Source of the DNA: Methylovulum sp.
GTDB lineage: Bacteria; Pseudomonadota; Gammaproteobacteria; Methylococcales; Methylomonadaceae
Reading direction: 5' to 3'
Length of the DNA stretch: 6,337 nt
NCBI GenBank assembly: GCA_028713595.1
Contig: JAQTNZ010000163.1
Coordinates: 1-6,337, forward strand
Made by a program: the position numbers and the translations under genes. This document shows positions 1 through 4,954 of this stretch, in pieces. A model generated the notes under the pieces. It worked only from the letters and a program-made list of their open reading frames with translations. It did no database searches and was not told the origin of the DNA. Position 1 is the first letter of the stretch. Each line of letters opens with the position of its first letter.

Positions 1-31
1 AACACTTCAAAAGCGAGGGTGGGCAGGGCCA

Positions 32-757
32 TCAGGCGAACCCAAACAAGGCCCCTAGCAGGCCGCCAACAACGCCGCCCCAGACGACCAGCCAGCCTAG
101 GTGTTCGCTGATGATGCGCTGCACCATTTCTTTCACCAGTTGTGGGGTCAGCTCGCCCAGGCGTTTGTCAATCACGCTTTCGATTTTCAAGACGATGTCG
201 GCGCTGATTTTACGCGTGTCCAGGCCTTGGTGCAGGGCGTTTTTGAACACGTCAGAATGCACCGTGTCGGTCAGGGTGGCGCGCATTTTGTCGCTAAACG
301 GCTCTTTCAGTGGGGCCAGTGCTTCCGCCCCGCCCATCATCAGCAACATGCCGCCAAATGAGGATTCCATGATGGATGATACCAATCCTTCATAAATCTT
401 GTCATAATTGACGGCATTCAATAAAGGTTCCAGATTTAGCAGGTCGCCGCCTTCTTGCCGTTCTTCGGTTTCGATAAATTTGCCGATGTTGTCGGCGGTA
501 AAAAATTGCTCCATCATCAAGTGCTTGATGGATTGCTTAAAGTCTTCAAAACGTTCGGGGATGACACCGGAGCCGTACAAATAAGGGACTTTTTCAAACA
601 GCATATAAACGGCCAGCCAATTGGTGATGGCCCCGGACAGGGCGAAAAAGCCCACGGATTTGACCAGTTCCTGCTGTAGGGGGCAACTATAGCCAATGAC
701 AATAATCAGTGCAGCCACCGCGTTGGTGACAAAGCTATTGTTCAGGTATGTTTTCAT
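32..757 (-). CDS. DUF445 family membrane protein, about 241 residues
   Basis: This gene encodes a short member of the DUF445 family (PF04286), whose function is not established. Seen in the protein: a hydrophobic segment at residues 12-25, a second at about 32-54 containing the family-typical GAITNWLAVYMLFE stretch, then YGSGVIPERF at 61-70, a helical middle of about 150 residues, and a C-terminal glycine-rich membrane segment at 220-240 (GWLVVWGGVVGGLLGALFGF). This suggests an inner-membrane protein anchored at both ends. The reading frame is open up to 901, but a good sigma70 promoter at 824-852 lies inside that extension, so a start at 901 is unlikely. I chose ATG at 757 because the family usually begins just before the first membrane segment; ATG at 784 (MIYRL) remains possible. 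Neither has a clear Shine-Dalgarno sequence. The gene is divergent from the DUF1566 gene. Confidence 0.88.
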   Translation of the reverse strand: MKTYLNNSFVTNAVAALIIVIGYSCPLQQELVKSVGFFALSGAITNWLAVYMLFEKVPYLYGSGVIPERFEDFKQSIKHLMMEQFFTADNIGKFIETEERQEGGDLLNLEPLLNAVNYDKIYEGLVSSIMESSFGGMLLMMGGAEALAPLKEPFSDKMRATLTDTVHSDVFKNALHQGLDTRKISADIVLKIESVIDKRLGELTPQLVKEMVQRIISEHLGWLVVWGGVVGGLLGALFGFA

Positions 758-823
758 GGTAGCTTGTGTAAGCCTATATATCATCTGGTTATGACTAATG
801 AGGGAGTGGGTTTGGTGAATGGA

Positions 824-852
824 ATAATAGTATAACCTTTCCGCTTTGCCAA
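824..852 (-). promoter_or_regulatory. Sigma70 promoter for the DUF445 gene
   Basis: Read on the minus strand, TTGGCA (852-847) and TATTAT (829-824) are separated by exactly 17 bases. Each hexamer matches the consensus at 5 of 6 positions. Transcription would begin near 817, leaving a leader of about 60 nt before ATG 757. The promoter's position decides against the longer open frame starting at 901. Confidence 0.65.
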
Positions 853-913
853 ATTCGAGCAGCAAGCATGTTGTATGCCTGAATATTTTAAAAAAACGCA
901 AATAATTTGATGG

Positions 914-941
914 TTATCATAAGCGGATACAGTGCTAAAAT
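914..941 (+). promoter_or_regulatory. Candidate extended -10 promoter for the DUF1566 gene
   Basis: TAAAAT at 936-941 is preceded directly by TGC, giving the extended -10 form TGCTAAAAT. A weak -35 (TTATCA, 914-919) lies 16 bases upstream. The expected transcription start is around 948, inside the palindrome at 941-955. The -35 is poor, so this rests mainly on the -10. Confidence 0.4.
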
Positions 942-955
942 GTGAATTATTCACA
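941..955. promoter_or_regulatory. 15-bp perfect palindrome, candidate operator
   Basis: TGTGAAT and ATTCACA form a perfect 7-bp inverted repeat around one central base. It begins at the last base of the candidate -10 box and covers the likely transcription start of the DUF1566 gene, a position typical of repressor sites. The half sites resemble the CRP core TGTGA/TCACA, but the spacer is 5 bases where CRP needs 6, so a CRP site is not claimed. Confidence 0.4.
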
Positions 956-1030
956 CAATTGATGGAAAACCGTCACTAATTATGAGCGTCCAGCTACATT
1001 CATCAAGTATTCATAAAGTTCACAGTTCGA

Positions 1031-1038
1031 GAGAGGAA
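1031..1038 (+). promoter_or_regulatory. Ribosome binding site that decides the start at 1042
   Basis: GAGAGGAA lies just upstream of ATG 1042, with the AGAGGA core about 5 bases from the start codon. The alternative in-frame ATG at 982 has no site at usable spacing. This makes the shorter protein the better call. Confidence 0.55.
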
Positions 1039-1041
1039 GCT

Positions 1042-2004
1042 ATGGTTGAATCGAATAGGGTGATGGCGGACATTCTTGATTATTTTAGTGCAGAAATCGC
1101 CGCCCGCACCTTCAGATATAAAATCCAATCCGTGTCCCAAGCATTGGGTGTGGCGCCCAGTAGCGCACAGCCCAAGATAAACGCCTATTTGCTTAGGTTA
1201 AACGCCGATTTGGCGCAGACGGCAACCCGTCAGGAGCAGCAACGCTTGTCGATGTTGAGCAGCGCCTTCAACCAATTGAAAGACTCTTCCCGCACCCATG
1301 CCAAGCGGGATTTGGTGTCGGGGGCCTTATCCGGCTTTTACTCGTTGTCGACGATACCCGAACAGGGCAATGCCGGATCGTTCAGCCATAAGGAATTGCG
1401 GTCGCTGGCTTTTTTAGGGCTGGCGGTGGCGTATTACGAATTGGGCGATGCCGACGGGTTGGTGGCCGAAAAACTGGCGTTCGCCATTTATGAGCATCCG
1501 ACAACCGCGCTCCAATTCCTTGATCGCAGCCATTTTGAGCATTTCCAACGCATTTTTGGGCAAGCGCGTGATGATACGCGGTTTATTGTCAACGAAGGCA
1601 TTGCCACCGACACCCAACACGGCGTGATGTGGCTGCGTTTTGCGCTGGGCCAGGCATGGTATCATGATGGTGTCCACGGCAAGCTGGCGCGCTTTGATTG
1701 GAAAGAAGCCTTTGCCGCCACTGAGCTGTTCAATAAGCAAGGCGGCTATGAGGGCTATACCGATTGGCGGTTGCCGCGCATTGAAGAATTAAAGGCGTTG
1801 ATTGACCTGGATGCCGGGGATAGCAAAAAATCGATACATTTTATCAACAACCAAGTGTTTCCGAAAAACTATGATTTGATGTGGTCGTCATCGCCCAGTT
1901 CTTATAATGACAATGTCGCGTGGATTGTTGACTTTACCAGCGGCAGCGCCTTTTATGGCAATATCAATTATGGTTACGGTGTCAGGCTGGTGCGCACCCT
2001 GTAA
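1042..2004 (+). CDS. Cytoplasmic protein with C-terminal DUF1566 (Lcl_C) domain
   Basis: The product has about 320 residues. Its last 140 or so residues form a DUF1566/Lcl_C domain, a C-type-lectin-like fold: RFIVNEGIATDTQHGVMW, then GYEGYTDWRLPRIEEL, a WSSSP motif, and the terminal GVRLVR. The first 180 residues are mostly helical and I do not recognise them. No signal peptide or membrane segment is seen, so the protein should stay in the cytoplasm, unlike many exported DUF1566 proteins. The frame is open from ATG 982 (340 residues), but ATG 1042 is preceded by AGAGGAAG at good spacing, while 982 has only a distant GGAAA; I therefore prefer 1042. The molecular role is unknown; binding of a ligand or another protein by the lectin-like domain is an inference. 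The gene ends 58 bp before pdxA, which could be read from the same transcript. Confidence 0.8.
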   Translation: MVESNRVMADILDYFSAEIAARTFRYKIQSVSQALGVAPSSAQPKINAYLLRLNADLAQTATRQEQQRLSMLSSAFNQLKDSSRTHAKRDLVSGALSGFYSLSTIPEQGNAGSFSHKELRSLAFLGLAVAYYELGDADGLVAEKLAFAIYEHPTTALQFLDRSHFEHFQRIFGQARDDTRFIVNEGIATDTQHGVMWLRFALGQAWYHDGVHGKLARFDWKEAFAATELFNKQGGYEGYTDWRLPRIEELKALIDLDAGDSKKSIHFINNQVFPKNYDLMWSSSPSSYNDNVAWIVDFTSGSAFYGNINYGYGVRLVRTL

Positions 2005-2062
2005 TGACATTTGTTGCCGCCCCCCGCCGTGATGCCCACCCGCCTTGCTTTTTACTTTTTTC

Positions 2063-3070
2063 ATGGAGCCGCCATTGTTGCGTATTGCCTTAACTCCCGG
2101 GGAACCTGCGGGTATCGGCCCTGACCTTTGCATTCAACTGGCGCAGCAAGATTTGCCTTGCGGGTTGGTCGTCATCGCCAGCCCCGAACTGATGGCCCAA
2201 CGTGCCGCGCAATTGGGCATCCCGTTACAGCTTGACGTTTTTGATAGCCAGTCGTCCGCCCAGCTGCACCGGCCCGGCCACCTGGCTATACTGCCGGTGG
2301 AGCTGGCCGCCCCCGTGCAAGCGGGCCGTTTGGATGCGCACAATAGCCGTTATGTCCTAAAAACCATCACCAAAGCCGCCAGAGGTTGTCTGGACGGGCT
2401 GTTTGCCGCGATGGTCACCGCCCCTGTCCATAAAGGCATCATCAATGATGCGGGCTTGCCGTTTACCGGACACACCGAGTTTATCGCCGAGCTTACGGGT
2501 GGGCATCCGGTGATGATGCTCACCACCCAAGGCTTGCGGGTGGCGTTGGTGACCATCCACCTACCGCTGGCTGAAGTCAGCCCGGCGATTACGCACAGCC
2601 GCCTGCGGACGGTCATCCGCGTGTTGGAACAGGATTTGCGCCAGCGTTTCCATCTTGACAGGCCGCGCATCCTAGTTTGTGGTTTGAACCCCCATGCCGG
2701 TGAGGGCGGGCATTTAGGCAAAGAGGAAATTGAGGTCATCGAGCCGGTGTTGGAAAGCTTCCGTAACCAAGGCCTGGATCTGGTCGGCCCCTTACCGGCG
2801 GACACCTTGTTTACCCCCAAATATCTCGACCATGCCGATGCGGTGTTGGCGATGTACCACGACCAAGGCTTGCCGGTGCTAAAATATAAGGGTTTCGGGC
2901 AAGCCGTCAATATCACGCTGGGCTTGCCGATTATCCGCACTTCGGTTGACCACGGCACGGCCTTGGATTTGGCCGGCATGGGCACCGCCGATGTCGGCAG
3001 CCTCCAGGTCGCCTTACACACCGCTTTGAGCATGGCCCAAGCCTCAACCCCCACATTGTTATCATCATGA
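2063..3070 (+). CDS. pdxA: 4-hydroxythreonine-4-phosphate dehydrogenase PdxA
   Basis: PdxA oxidises 4-phosphooxy-threonine with NAD(P)+ in the DXP-dependent route to pyridoxal 5'-phosphate; the product enters ring closure by PdxJ. The protein is a cytoplasmic, metal-dependent dimer. From ATG 2063 it has 335 residues, close to the usual 330. Visible motifs are [12 protein letters not shown] (10-21), the substrate-contacting [11 protein letters not shown] (121-131) and FTGHTEF, and the three metal-ligand histidines H166 (TIHLPL), H211 (NPHAGE) and H266 (YHDQG), which fall at the same numbers as in E. coli PdxA. No Shine-Dalgarno sequence precedes ATG 2063. TTG at 2075 has GGAG six bases upstream and would give [11 protein letters not shown], so it is a real alternative; TTG 2045 is less likely. 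The stop overlaps the start of rsmA by ATGA. surA, which precedes pdxA in E. coli, is not here. Confidence 0.95.
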   Translation: MEPPLLRIALTPGEPAGIGPDLCIQLAQQDLPCGLVVIASPELMAQRAAQLGIPLQLDVFDSQSSAQLHRPGHLAILPVELAAPVQAGRLDAHNSRYVLKTITKAARGCLDGLFAAMVTAPVHKGIINDAGLPFTGHTEFIAELTGGHPVMMLTTQGLRVALVTIHLPLAEVSPAITHSRLRTVIRVLEQDLRQRFHLDRPRILVCGLNPHAGEGGHLGKEEIEVIEPVLESFRNQGLDLVGPLPADTLFTPKYLDHADAVLAMYHDQGLPVLKYKGFGQAVNITLGLPIIRTSVDHGTALDLAGMGTADVGSLQVALHTALSMAQASTPTLLSS

Positions 3071-3840
3071 CCCATACCCCCCGCAAACGTTTCGGGCAAA
3101 ACTTCCTGCATGACCACTCCATTATCCATGACATGCTCGCCAGCATAGCCGCTAGGCCCGATGAGCATTGGGTGGAAATCGGCCCGGGCATGGGGGCGTT
3201 GACCGAACCCTTGCTAAAAACCGGTGTCCGCTTGGATGTGGTCGAACTTGACCGGGATTTGGTCGTGTGGCTTGCCAACAAGTTCGGCCAAGCTGCCCGT
3301 TTGACTATCCACAGTGCCGACGCCTTGGCGTTTGACTTTTCGCAACTGGCCGAGGGCGATGAAAAACTGCGCGTAATTGGCAATTTGCCCTACAACATTT
3401 CCACGCCGTTGCTGTTCCACTTGTTGGCCAGCACAACCTGTATTGAAGACATGCACTTTATGCTGCAAAAAGAAGTGGTCGAGCGCATTTGTGCCTCCCC
3501 GGGCAGCAAGCAATACGGGCGCTTAAGTGTCATGATGCAGTATTACTGCGAACCGGAATTGCTGTTCATGGTGCCGCCGGAAAGCTTTGACCCTGCGCCC
3601 AAAGTCATGTCCGCCGTCGTCAGGCTGATACCGCACCGCCAGCCCCCGGTCGCCGTGCGCGATATTGCCAAGCTCGGCCAGATCGTCACCGCCGCCTTTT
3701 CGCAACGCCGCAAGACCTTGCGCAACTCCCTTGGCAAGGTCTTGACCGAAGAACAGATCCGCTCCGTAGGCATTGACCCCACCGCCCGCGCCGAAACCTT
3801 GGCATTGGCCGATTTTGCCAGATTGGGCGATTTGTTATAA
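3067..3840 (+). CDS. rsmA: 16S rRNA (adenine1518-N6/adenine1519-N6)-dimethyltransferase RsmA
   Basis: RsmA (KsgA) transfers four methyl groups from S-adenosylmethionine to two adjacent adenines in helix 45 of 16S rRNA and acts as a late checkpoint in 30S assembly. The 257-residue protein has the usual length. It begins with the family signature RKRFGQNFL (6-14), then shows SAM motif [11 protein letters not shown] (37-46), acidic motif II VVELDRD (58-64), the adenine-binding motif NLPYNIS (106-112), [10 protein letters not shown] (131-140), [11 protein letters not shown] (170-180) and the C-terminal [12 protein letters not shown] (211-222). No key residue is missing. The start codon shares ATGA with the stop of pdxA, so translation is probably coupled. 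apaG and apaH, which follow in E. coli, are absent; a small-RNA-like region with terminators follows instead. Confidence 0.97.
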   Translation: MTHTPRKRFGQNFLHDHSIIHDMLASIAARPDEHWVEIGPGMGALTEPLLKTGVRLDVVELDRDLVVWLANKFGQAARLTIHSADALAFDFSQLAEGDEKLRVIGNLPYNISTPLLFHLLASTTCIEDMHFMLQKEVVERICASPGSKQYGRLSVMMQYYCEPELLFMVPPESFDPAPKVMSAVVRLIPHRQPPVAVRDIAKLGQIVTAAFSQRRKTLRNSLGKVLTEEQIRSVGIDPTARAETLALADFARLGDLL

Positions 3841-3865
3841 GACGCGCATCTAGGTACGGCTGCGA

Positions 3866-3891
3866 CAATCTGTCACGCGGCAATCTGTCAC
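3866..3891. promoter_or_regulatory. Paired 11-bp direct repeats, candidate activator site, copy 1
   Basis: CAATCTGTCAC occurs at 3866-3876 and again at 3881-3891, a 15-base period. The pair would lie at about -62 to -37 relative to the proposed RNA start at 3928, a usual place for an activator. CTGTCA recalls a PhoB half site, but the Pho box period is 11, so no regulator is named. Confidence 0.4.
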
Positions 3892-3915
3892 ATTCCTTTT
3901 TCGCGTCATTGTCCG

Positions 3916-3921
3916 TAAGAT
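3916..3921 (+). promoter_or_regulatory. Candidate -10 box for small RNA copy 1
   Basis: TAAGAT lies 7 bases upstream of A3928. The aligned position in copy 2 reads TAACAT. Each matches TATAAT at 4 of 6 positions, and no good -35 is present at 16-18 bases, which would fit dependence on an activator at the direct repeats. Confidence 0.35.
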
Positions 3922-3927
3922 AAAGCC

Positions 3928-4011
3928 AACTCTTGAGATGCACGCTCCTTCCTTGGAACCTTAGAGTTTTTATATCCTTCTCTTTAGCGGCTGATAAAGC
4001 CGCTTTTTTTT
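3928..4011 (+). ncRNA. Candidate small RNA, tandem copy 1
   Basis: I propose a transcript of about 84 nt from the CAACTCTTGAGATG start to the T run of an intrinsic terminator. AACTCT (3928-3933) pairs perfectly with AGAGTT (3963-3968), closing a 5' domain that holds a CTCCTTCC stretch. A pyrimidine-rich linker (TTTATATCCTTCTCTTT region, 3967-3985) follows, then the terminator hairpin. The C/U-rich segments, including CTCCT, are complementary to Shine-Dalgarno sequences, as in many trans-acting sRNAs. The copy at 4148-4232 differs by only 5 substitutions and one indel while the bases just upstream differ at 14 of 33, arguing for selection on the RNA. No coding frame here looks real. No Rfam family is recognised, and expression is unproven. 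Confidence 0.55.
3986..4011 (+). terminator. Intrinsic terminator, copy 1
   Basis: AGCGGCT (3986-3992) and AGCCGCT (3998-4004) form a 7-bp stem with loop GATAA, followed by eight T (4004-4011). It would end the proposed small RNA and also any read-through from pdxA-rsmA. There is no T run for the opposite direction. Confidence 0.85.
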
Positions 4012-4085
4012 GCCTGCGGTTTTGTAAGGCCTTTTTTTCGCCCTCATTTGTCGCAGTGTTCCCCGTGTCCCCATCACCTCCGCGA

Positions 4086-4111
4086 CAATCTGCCACGCGG
4101 CAATCTGCCAC
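4086..4111. promoter_or_regulatory. Paired 11-bp direct repeats, candidate activator site, copy 2
   Basis: CAATCTGCCAC occurs at 4086-4096 and 4101-4111 with the same 15-base period as in copy 1. Both repeats carry C (4093, 4108) where both repeats of copy 1 carry T (3873, 3888), so each pair is identical within itself but differs from the other pair at the same position. Confidence 0.4.
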
Positions 4112-4135
4112 ATTTTCTTTATCCGCCGTTAGCCG

Positions 4136-4141
4136 TAACAT
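4136..4141 (+). promoter_or_regulatory. Candidate -10 box for small RNA copy 2
   Basis: TAACAT sits 7 bases before A4148, at the same place relative to the CAACTCTT start as TAAGAT in copy 1. It matches the consensus at 4 of 6 positions; no clear -35 is seen. Confidence 0.35.
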
Positions 4142-4147
4142 AGGCCC

Positions 4148-4232
4148 AACTCTTGAGATGCGCACTCCTGTCCTTGGAGCCTTAGAGTTTTTATATCCTT
4201 CTCTTTAGCGGCTGACACAGCCGCTTTTTTTT
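4148..4232 (+). ncRNA. Candidate small RNA, tandem copy 2
   Basis: This is the second member of the proposed family, about 85 nt. The 5' domain is closed by AACTCT (4148-4153) and AGAGTT (4184-4189). An inner stem CTCC (4165-4168)/GGAG (4176-4179) is complete here, whereas copy 1 has GGAA. The linker TTTATATCCTTCTCTTT is identical to copy 1. The terminator hairpin gains one pair (G4214-C4218), shrinking its loop to ACA. All differences from copy 1 fall in loops or strengthen stems, which fits a structured RNA. Whether the two copies share targets or differ by promoter cannot be told from sequence alone. Confidence 0.55.
4207..4232 (+). terminator. Intrinsic terminator, copy 2
   Basis: AGCGGCTG (4207-4214) and CAGCCGCT (4218-4225) form a perfect 8-bp stem with a three-base loop, followed by eight T (4225-4232). 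Confidence 0.88.
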
Positions 4233-4268
4233 GCCCACAAGTTTGCCGGCCCCGCCATTTCCCCATTT

Positions 4269-4292
4269 ATACTGATACCCTAGTATTTTTTT
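4269..4292 (+). terminator. Weak terminator-like hairpin
   Basis: ATACT (4269-4273) and AGTAT (4282-4286) can pair, with a G-T pair inside, followed by seven T (4286-4292). The stem is nearly all A-T, so this would be at best a backup to the strong terminator 40 bases upstream. Confidence 0.25.
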
Positions 4293-4320
4293 GCTAAAAA
4301 ACAGCAGAATGTGACATAGT
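4291..4320 (+). promoter_or_regulatory. Candidate promoter upstream of the Cys-rich gene
   Basis: TTGCTA (4291-4296) and CATAGT (4315-4320) are 18 bases apart, and TGA precedes the -10, giving an extended form. The expected start is near 4328, in the third copy of CCAACTCTT. This leaves a leader of about 140 nt before ATG 4470. The region 4233-4469 holds no gene. Confidence 0.35.
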
Positions 4321-4360
4321 TACTACCAACTCTTCGATTACCATGTTAGCATTTCTGACC

Positions 4361-4404
4361 CGTACCCGTCTGGCTTGCGTTATCAGCAGTCAGGTGCGTT
4401 TTTT
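4361..4404 (+). terminator. Possible attenuator or terminator in the leader of the Cys-rich gene
   Basis: CGTACC (4361-4366) can pair with GGTGCG (4393-4398) through five Watson-Crick pairs and one G-U pair, followed directly by six T (4399-4404). A competing stem, CTGAC (4355-4359) with GTCAG (4389-4393), shares base 4393. The loop is long with only short inner pairing, so confidence is low. Confidence 0.25.
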
Positions 4405-4469
4405 ATTAGCTATCAGATTTTTCCAGTGTCTGATTGATTGGCTGTTTAATCAACAGGAGATAATTATCC

Positions 4470-4748
4470 ATGTTAGAAATTTGCGACGGTTGTGCCTGTT
4501 CCGAAGGTGAATTGCACGAATCGTTTTGCACCCAGGAGATTTGCCCCTTTTGCGGCGCATTATTGGCATCGTGTGGCTGTATGCCTAAGGTGCTCAAGCT
4601 CACGCCGGAAGAGCAACACGCGGTCGATGCCTATATTGACGATGAAATAGAGCCTTTGAAAAGCATCAATGAAAGGTGGGCGCAGGCGTTGGACGAAAAA
4701 GGCAGGGTGCCGTTCCATGCCGTTAAGGTTGAGGCCGAGTCAGTGTAA
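4470..4748 (+). CDS. Small Cys-rich protein, probable zinc ribbon, function unknown
   Basis: The product has 92 residues. Eight cysteines lie in the first 37: C5, C8 and C10 (CDGCAC), C20, C25 and C28 (CPFCG), C35 and C37 (SCGC). CPFCG followed by SCGC is the pattern of small zinc-ribbon proteins; two bound zinc ions would account for all eight cysteines, but that is inference. The rest (about 40-92) is charged and likely helical, with no membrane segment or signal peptide. The start is well supported: AGGAGA at 4455-4460 lies 9 bases before ATG. The gene is alone between the small-RNA region and the sulfide:quinone oxidoreductase, with 206 bp to the next start. I do not recognise the family by name. 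Confidence 0.8.
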   Translation: MLEICDGCACSEGELHESFCTQEICPFCGALLASCGCMPKVLKLTPEEQHAVDAYIDDEIEPLKSINERWAQALDEKGRVPFHAVKVEAESV

Positions 4749-4773
4749 TGGGCCTAAAAATCCGCTTAATCGC

Positions 4774-4803
4774 TTGACTTGATAGTTATTTTAGTCGGAT
4801 AGT
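4774..4803 (+). promoter_or_regulatory. Candidate sigma70 promoter for the sulfide oxidoreductase gene
   Basis: TTGACT (4774-4779, 5 of 6) and GATAGT (4798-4803, 4 of 6) are 18 bases apart. Transcription would start near 4810, giving a leader of about 145 nt. No better pair of hexamers was found closer to the gene. Confidence 0.4.
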
Positions 4804-4817
4804 AAGCGTGGGAAGGG

Positions 4818-4916
4818 AGCGTTTGGGCTTAGGTTTGGATTAAGAATCTAGGCTTTGACTGTTCGGCTTACCGATTTTTGGCGGCCCTTATCGGCAGTAT
4901 AACGTCGCCAAACGCT
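4818..4916 (+). promoter_or_regulatory. Leader with mutually exclusive inverted repeats before the sulfide oxidoreductase
   Basis: AGCGTTTGG (4818-4826) is the perfect reverse complement of CCAAACGCT (4908-4916). CGCCAAA (4906-4912), which overlaps that arm, is also the reverse complement of TTTGGCG (4877-4883), extendable to nine pairs with one G-U. A third stem, CCGAT (4871-4875) with ATCGG (4890-4894), conflicts with the second. The arrangement allows alternative folds, but a regulatory role is inference. Confidence 0.35.
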
Positions 4917-4944
4917 TTAATAACTACAATAACCTATCCAATTT

Positions 4945-4950
4945 GGAGGA
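4945..4950 (+). promoter_or_regulatory. Ribosome binding site fixing the start at 4955
   Basis: GGAGGA lies 4 bases before ATG 4955, an excellent Shine-Dalgarno match. It excludes the in-frame TTG at 4943, which would place the site at or inside the coding start. TCCA (4937-4940) could pair with TGGA (4944-4947) and partly mask it, though the helix is only 4 bp. Confidence 0.85.
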
Positions 4951-4954
4951 TTTT

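Larger units (their letters stand above)
3862..4014 (+). repeat. Direct repeat of about 150 bp, copy 1
   Basis: This block recurs at 4082-4235, offset by 220 bp (221 after a one-base insertion). Conservation is patchy. The first 33 bases differ at 2 positions, the next 33 (3895-3927) at 14, and the following 84 (3928-4011) at 5 plus one indel. Each copy contains a repeat box, a promoter-like core and a terminator-ended transcript-like segment. No transposase or terminal inverted repeats are seen. Confidence 0.9.
4082..4235 (+). repeat. Direct repeat of about 150 bp, copy 2
   Basis: This is the second copy of the block at 3862-4014, separated from it by about 67 bases of unrelated sequence (4015-4081). 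The parts are in the same order: paired 11-bp repeats, promoter-like core, conserved 85-nt segment, terminator. The spacer at 4015-4081 contains a T-rich AAGGCCTTTTTTT stretch but no convincing hairpin. Confidence 0.9.

Noticed and set aside
758..901. N-terminal extension of the DUF445 protein to 289 residues
   Set aside because: The extension contains the 824-852 promoter, is not like the family, and would put coding sequence upstream of the likely transcription start.
941..955. CRP or FNR site
   Set aside because: TGTGA and TCACA are separated by 5 bases instead of 6, and the FNR pattern TTGAT-N4-ATCAA is not matched.
2350..3168. 272-codon minus-strand open frame
   Set aside because: It lies opposite pdxA, whose motifs are complete; its product is Trp/Arg/Pro-rich shadow sequence with no recognisable domain.
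3866..3891. Pho box before small RNA copy 1
   Set aside because: CTGTCA matches a PhoB half site, but the repeats are 15 bases apart instead of 11, and copy 2 has CTGCCA in both.
3686..4208. Two open frames of 159 codons (minus strand) and 91 codons (plus strand) over the repeat region
   Set aside because: They run across two terminators and the repeats, overlap rsmA or each other, lack ribosome binding sites and have low-complexity products.
3862..4235. Transposon, MITE or CRISPR origin of the repeats
   Set aside because: There are only two copies in direct orientation, no terminal inverted repeats or target duplications, no transposase, and no regular spacer pattern.
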